Part shown: piece after piece, positions 23,530 to 26,538 of the stretch | How positions within the stretch are numbered: position 1 is the first letter of the stretch | How the letters are laid out: each line of letters starts with the position of its first letter | Assembly: GCA_024278415.1 (NCBI GenBank) | Contig: JAJRTI010000058.1 | Location: 1-26,538, forward strand | Reading direction: 5' to 3' | DNA: 26,538 nt | From: Planctomycetota bacterium | GTDB lineage: Bacteria > Planctomycetota > Brocadiia > JAJRTI01 | Notes under the pieces: generated by a model | The model's database searches: none | The model's input: only the letters and a program-made list of their open reading frames with translations | What the model was told of the DNA's origin: nothing | Program-made: the position numbers and the translations under genes

Positions 23530-25878
23530 CTATTGTGCCGCGAGGGTGGCGGCCAGGCAGGCATGCGCCTGCGGATCAAGCGGAGCCTGGGCAACGACGC
23601 GCCTGGCCAAATCCTCCGCCTGCTGGTTCTTGCCCTGGGCCACACAGACGACAGCCAGTTCCATGAGGAGGGCTGGATCCGCGGGCAGGCACTTCACGGC
23701 CTTGTCGAGCGCGGCATATGCGCCAGCCAACTTGTGCTGCGCCATGCAGCACCTTCCCAATTCCCGGAGTGCCGGCCCGTGGCGTGGCGTGATGTCCAGA
23801 GCCCTGCGAAACAGCGCTTCGGCGCGGCTCAGATCATGCGCCGCCATCGCCACCATCGCTTCGTACGTCAAATCGTCGGATACCATTCGTGGCCGCAGGA
23901 CTCCCACGTAAACTGAAGCGAACACGAGCAAGCACAGTATCCCTCCGGCCAACGCCATGACGCGGCCCCGGGGTGCGCTCAGATCGATGAGCCACGGGCG
24001 CGCCAGCCTCCGCATGCCGCGGCGGGTTTGGGCTCGCGCCGGCCGGCCCGCCCGCGTGGGTCGGGTCCAGGCGATGAACAGCGCGATCATGCACACCAGA
24101 ACCGCCGCGCTCAAGGCGAACGCTCCATACAGCGCCACCGGTGTGTAGCGCAATCGCAGGTCATACTGGCCCAGCTTCTCAAGACGGATTGCCAGCAGGC
24201 CTTGGTGAGGCGACAGGCGCCCGGAATTCGTGCGCCAGCTTCGGTGGAAGGTCTGGTTGACCACCAGAGTGCCAGGCCTCTTCACCTGGACCGCGACGAC
24301 GATCTCGTTGGGGCTGATGCGGCGAAGCCTGGCCGCATTGCCGGTTTCCAAAAAGTAGGTTTCCCCGCGGTATGCCGAATTGAGGCGCGCGTGCCCACAC
24401 GGGTCGATCAAGTATCGAGGCTGAGCGACCTCCGGGGTGCGCACCGCCACGAGCGCGTCGATCGTGCCGATGTTCGACAACAGACAGAAGTAGCCCCGCA
24501 ACGCGCTCGTAGCCCGTCCCACGCACCCAACGGTCGCGACTTGGTAGAAGCCCTCACGCCCCTTGGGCAGGTTCACCGCCACGGGCTCACACCAAGAGGG
24601 GGATACGAACGTGATGTTGCGCGCGAACAGATAGGCGAGGCTCGCCAGCACGGGAATCGCGGCCACGCCCACCCAACGACGCTGCTGAGCCCACCACTTC
24701 ACCAGCGTATCAACGGCCGCGCCAGCCAGCACGGCGATCTCGAACACCACGAAGAAGCTGAAGTACATGACAGGATCGTCCATGGCATTCACGATCGGCA
24801 GGAACCAGGCCAGCCTGAAGATGTCGACAGGTGAATGCCAGGCCATCGTGACCATGGCGAATACGGCCAGCAGCACAATGTGCCTCCACCACTTGCGAGG
24901 CCGGCCCACGGCCGTCATTGCCGCCAGAAGCAGGGCCAGGGCTCCCACGTACACGTACGCCCGCACCGCGGCCCCGGGCTGAATCCGCAAGGAAACGAGA
25001 TGGGCCGCCAATTCACTCCACGAGTAGCCCTTGATTCTGCCGGGGTTGTAGAAGTCCGGGTGCGCTCGAATCATGGGCCTGGCGCCCAAGGCAGTCGGTT
25101 GGAGCAGCTCGAACGCGGATAGCACTTTGGGCGCCGCTAGGGCAACACTCCCGGCCAACACGAACGCCAAGCTCAGCGGGCGCCAAGGAAGAAGCACAAG
25201 CTTGCCGCGCCACCAGCGCACGGAATGCACGATTGCATAGACCCCCAAGTAGAGCGCGAACGCCGTCCAAGCCGAACTGCCGCACACCATCGGCGGAACC
25301 AGCACCAAGGCCATCAAGACCAGCCGGGAGCGGTTGCGCTGGCCGCGGTGAAACAGGAACAGCGCGAGCGGCAGCCAAGCATAGATCAACTCGTTGTAGC
25401 AGCCCGTTTGAGCCCGGATGGTCAGAGTGCTGCTCAGCGTCAGGAGCAGCGCGGAGTACATCGCGCTCAGCGGATGCAGCCGGAGAACCCCCTTCGCATA
25501 GAGGTACATGCCCGTGGCGGCGAGCAGTTGGTACAGCAGCGGCAGGAGGTTCATAGCCGCCGTCGCCCCCAAGAGCAGCACGAGCACCATTTCCGGCGAG
25601 ATCGAGGCATCGAACGGATGGCCAAGCGCTGGGAACCCGCCCGCCAACATGTGTGTGCGAAGCGGAAGCTGATGGAACTCCAAGATCGTCTTGCGCGCGG
25701 CGCCATACAGAGAAGCCGTCTCCAGCCAGTCGGGCTCTCGCGGGATCGAATTCAGATGCGCCAGCCGGCGAGCATGGAAGAGCGTCAGCACGCTCGCCAT
25801 GACGATAAACGGCAGCGCCCGTCTCAACAGGCCCTTGCTCGCGCTCGTGCCTATTGCGTGGTCTTGGAAACCAGCCAT
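23530..25878 (-). CDS. YfhO-like multi-pass membrane protein with C-terminal TPRs
   Basis: This 782-residue protein has about 12 membrane segments in its first 450 residues. A soluble region of about 190 residues and another membrane segment (YGAFALSAAVLVCMIALFIAW) follow. After a basic loop and one more segment come roughly three tetratricopeptide repeats (about 680-782; SRAEALFRRALDITPRHGPA is the clearest). The architecture and the segment VNQTFHRSWRTNSGRLSPHQ, leading into GLLAIRLEKLGQYDLRLRYTP, recall YfhO/GT-C type proteins linked to glycosylation of surface polymers. The TPR end would be exported or cytoplasmic depending on the segment count. GGAG lies 5 bases before the ATG at 25878. 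The start lies inside the end of the SGNH-hydrolase frame (28-base overlap). The assigned family is tentative and no acceptor can be named. Confidence 0.75.
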   Translation of the reverse strand: MAGFQDHAIGTSASKGLLRRALPFIVMASVLTLFHARRLAHLNSIPREPDWLETASLYGAARKTILEFHQLPLRTHMLAGGFPALGHPFDASISPEMVLVLLLGATAAMNLLPLLYQLLAATGMYLYAKGVLRLHPLSAMYSALLLTLSSTLTIRAQTGCYNELIYAWLPLALFLFHRGQRNRSRLVLMALVLVPPMVCGSSAWTAFALYLGVYAIVHSVRWWRGKLVLLPWRPLSLAFVLAGSVALAAPKVLSAFELLQPTALGARPMIRAHPDFYNPGRIKGYSWSELAAHLVSLRIQPGAAVRAYVYVGALALLLAAMTAVGRPRKWWRHIVLLAVFAMVTMAWHSPVDIFRLAWFLPIVNAMDDPVMYFSFFVVFEIAVLAGAAVDTLVKWWAQQRRWVGVAAIPVLASLAYLFARNITFVSPSWCEPVAVNLPKGREGFYQVATVGCVGRATSALRGYFCLLSNIGTIDALVAVRTPEVAQPRYLIDPCGHARLNSAYRGETYFLETGNAARLRRISPNEIVVAVQVKRPGTLVVNQTFHRSWRTNSGRLSPHQGLLAIRLEKLGQYDLRLRYTPVALYGAFALSAAVLVCMIALFIAWTRPTRAGRPARAQTRRGMRRLARPWLIDLSAPRGRVMALAGGILCLLVFASVYVGVLRPRMVSDDLTYEAMVAMAAHDLSRAEALFRRALDITPRHGPALRELGRCCMAQHKLAGAYAALDKAVKCLPADPALLMELAVVCVAQGKNQQAEDLARRVVAQAPLDPQAHACLAATLAAQ

Positions 25879-26183
25879 CTGCGCTCCAGTGAAAGCCTCT
25901 CGGCAATGACCTGATGGCCTCTGGCGTTTGGGTGAACCTCATCGAGCAAGAGGTGCACGTACCTATCTTCGTTCGCTTGGTATTCCGGTAGCAGATCCAC
26001 GACGCGCACCGCGTCGTTGTCTTTCGCAATACAGTCCATGGTTTCATGACCCACGAAATGCCGCAACTGGCCTCGTGTCAACCAGGGCAGCTTCAAGAGG
26101 ATCACCTTGCACCCCGCCTGTTTCGCAAGTGCACAGATGGCTCGGAGATTCTGAGCGTACTCTTCCCGGCTCACACGAAGCAC
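25851..26183 (-). pseudogene. SGNH/GDSL-hydrolase C-terminal remnant
   Basis: The 110-residue frame from GTG 26183 contains the last third of an SGNH-type hydrolase: SREEYAQNLRAICALAKQ, KVILLKLPW, VVDLLPEY and the final catalytic block DEVHPNARGH with Asp and His. The N-terminal Gly-Asp-Ser block is absent. Just upstream in the same frame is a TGA (26229-26231). Another frame there reads YSGTSLLYLAEVLRLADL, which looks like the lost upstream helices, so a frameshift or nonsense change is likely. Beyond about 26300 only palindromic repeats are found. A short functional protein is possible but unlikely without the nucleophile. The intact family includes esterases that act on surface polysaccharides, which fits the neighbouring membrane protein. 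Confidence 0.6.
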
Positions 26184-26301
26184 CGGCGAAAGCTGCTCGG
26201 CGCAACCAGATCGGCGAGGCGTAACACTTCAGCCAAGTACAACAGCGAGGTACCGGAATACTGTCAAAAGCTTCCGTACAACGCCGCGTGTTGGGGTATC
26301 T

Positions 26302-26318
26302 GAATCCCAACGGGATTC
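26302..26318. repeat. 7-bp hairpin
   Basis: Arms GAATCCC and GGGATTC surround AAC. It is the first element of the palindrome chain. Confidence 0.7.
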
Positions 26319-26328
26319 CGGATATCAG

Positions 26329-26362
26329 CCCAGGGTTCGCGAGCGAAGCTCGCAACCCTGGG
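26329..26362. repeat. 15-bp hairpin with CCCAGGG arms
   Basis: CCCAGGGTT pairs with AACCCTGGG and GCGAGC pairs with GCTCGC around a GAA loop, with one unpaired C at 26338. Its outer arm is shared with the hairpin at 26454-26486. Confidence 0.85.
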
Positions 26363-26385
26363 TTTTGAGGCGCACAGCTTCGCTG

Positions 26386-26429
26386 CCCCCCCCATCCGCC
26401 CGCCCTGTAGGGCGGGCGGATGGGGGGGG
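26386..26429. repeat. 21-bp perfect inverted repeat with C8/G10 ends
   Basis: Eight C residues plus ATCCGCCCGCCCT pair exactly with AGGGCGGGCGGAT plus G residues (a run of ten, 26422-26431), with only GT between the arms. On DNA it could extrude a cruciform. Confidence 0.9.
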
Positions 26430-26453
26430 GGAGTTCAATAGGACTGCCCTGGC

Positions 26454-26486
26454 CCCAGGGTAGCGGCCTGCGGCCGCAACCCTGGG
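26454..26486. repeat. 14-bp hairpin with CCCAGGGT arms
   Basis: CCCAGGGT pairs with ACCCTGGG and GCGGCC pairs with GGCCGC around TGC, with one A-A mismatch. It runs directly into the CTGGGCTA element that follows. Confidence 0.85.
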
Positions 26487-26514
26487 CTAGAAGCCGGAAG
26501 CCCGTTGGGCTTCC
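26482..26514. repeat. Palindromic repeat element, copy 2
   Basis: CTGGGCTA (26482-26489), six bases, then GGAAGCCC and GGGCTTCC around GTT. It has the same layout as the element at 12-44, with one stem pair changed on both arms. Confidence 0.6.
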
Positions 26515-26538
26515 AAACAGCGTTGCGTCAAGCGGAAA

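Larger units (their letters stand above)
26184..26538. other. Repeat-filled end of the window
   Basis: No gene is convincing here. The first 115 bases look like decayed upstream SGNH-hydrolase sequence. The rest (26302-26514) is a chain of palindromes listed separately. Confidence 0.6.

Noticed and set aside
1..26538. tRNA, rRNA or riboswitch genes
   Set aside because: No cloverleaf with a recognisable T-loop, no rRNA motif and no known riboswitch core was found on reading; a covariance search could still find a divergent RNA.

Overview
The window is GC-rich, densely coding DNA from an uncultured-type Gram-negative bacterium. Evidence for a Gram-negative envelope is a heptose phosphatase overlapping a heptosyltransferase (LPS core), a lipoprotein signal with a lipobox, and proteins with predicted periplasmic domains. 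Several features recall the PVC superphylum (planctomycetes, Lentisphaerae) or Candidatus Hydrogenedentota: a small protein with a WFVDxMGRLG motif, the N-terminus of NusA, a DUF6754-type protein and many intergenic palindromes. No rRNA or taxonomic marker search was possible, so this placement is inference.

Bases 1-17180 are coded on the plus strand. They hold a palindromic repeat (1-50), a small conserved protein, a membrane protein with an internally duplicated domain, gmhB and waaF joined by 4-base overlaps, and a stand-alone sugar-ABC ATPase (ugpC/msmK type) with its own promoter and terminator. Next comes the transcription/translation block nusA - infB - DUF503 (ylxP) - rbfA, followed by an endonuclease III-like protein. 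In nusA an in-frame TAA cuts off the C-terminal helix-hairpin-helix segment and acidic tail, although the reading frame continues. hisG, a TPR lipoprotein, yebC, an LsrF-like class I aldolase/thiolase and a zinc alcohol dehydrogenase follow.

Bases 17200-26183 are coded on the minus strand. Read in the direction of transcription they are: a broken SGNH-hydrolase remnant, a large YfhO-like membrane protein with C-terminal TPRs, a four-gene membrane operon led by a DUF6754-type protein from a good promoter, an orphan oligopeptide-type ABC ATPase, and acpS.

The non-coding DNA carries unusual structure. A group of hairpins at 18689-18898 keeps a constant flank and GCCA loop while the stems vary with compensating changes. 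A CGTAAA-rich inverted repeat lies between the aldolase and the dehydrogenase. A cluster of strong palindromes fills 26302-26514. One palindrome type occurs at both ends of the window with a compensated base pair.

The best candidate for an undescribed system is the DUF6754-led operon (18914-22938). It encodes four membrane proteins with overlapping or near-touching reading frames. Two of them carry sizeable soluble domains and none has a function I can name.
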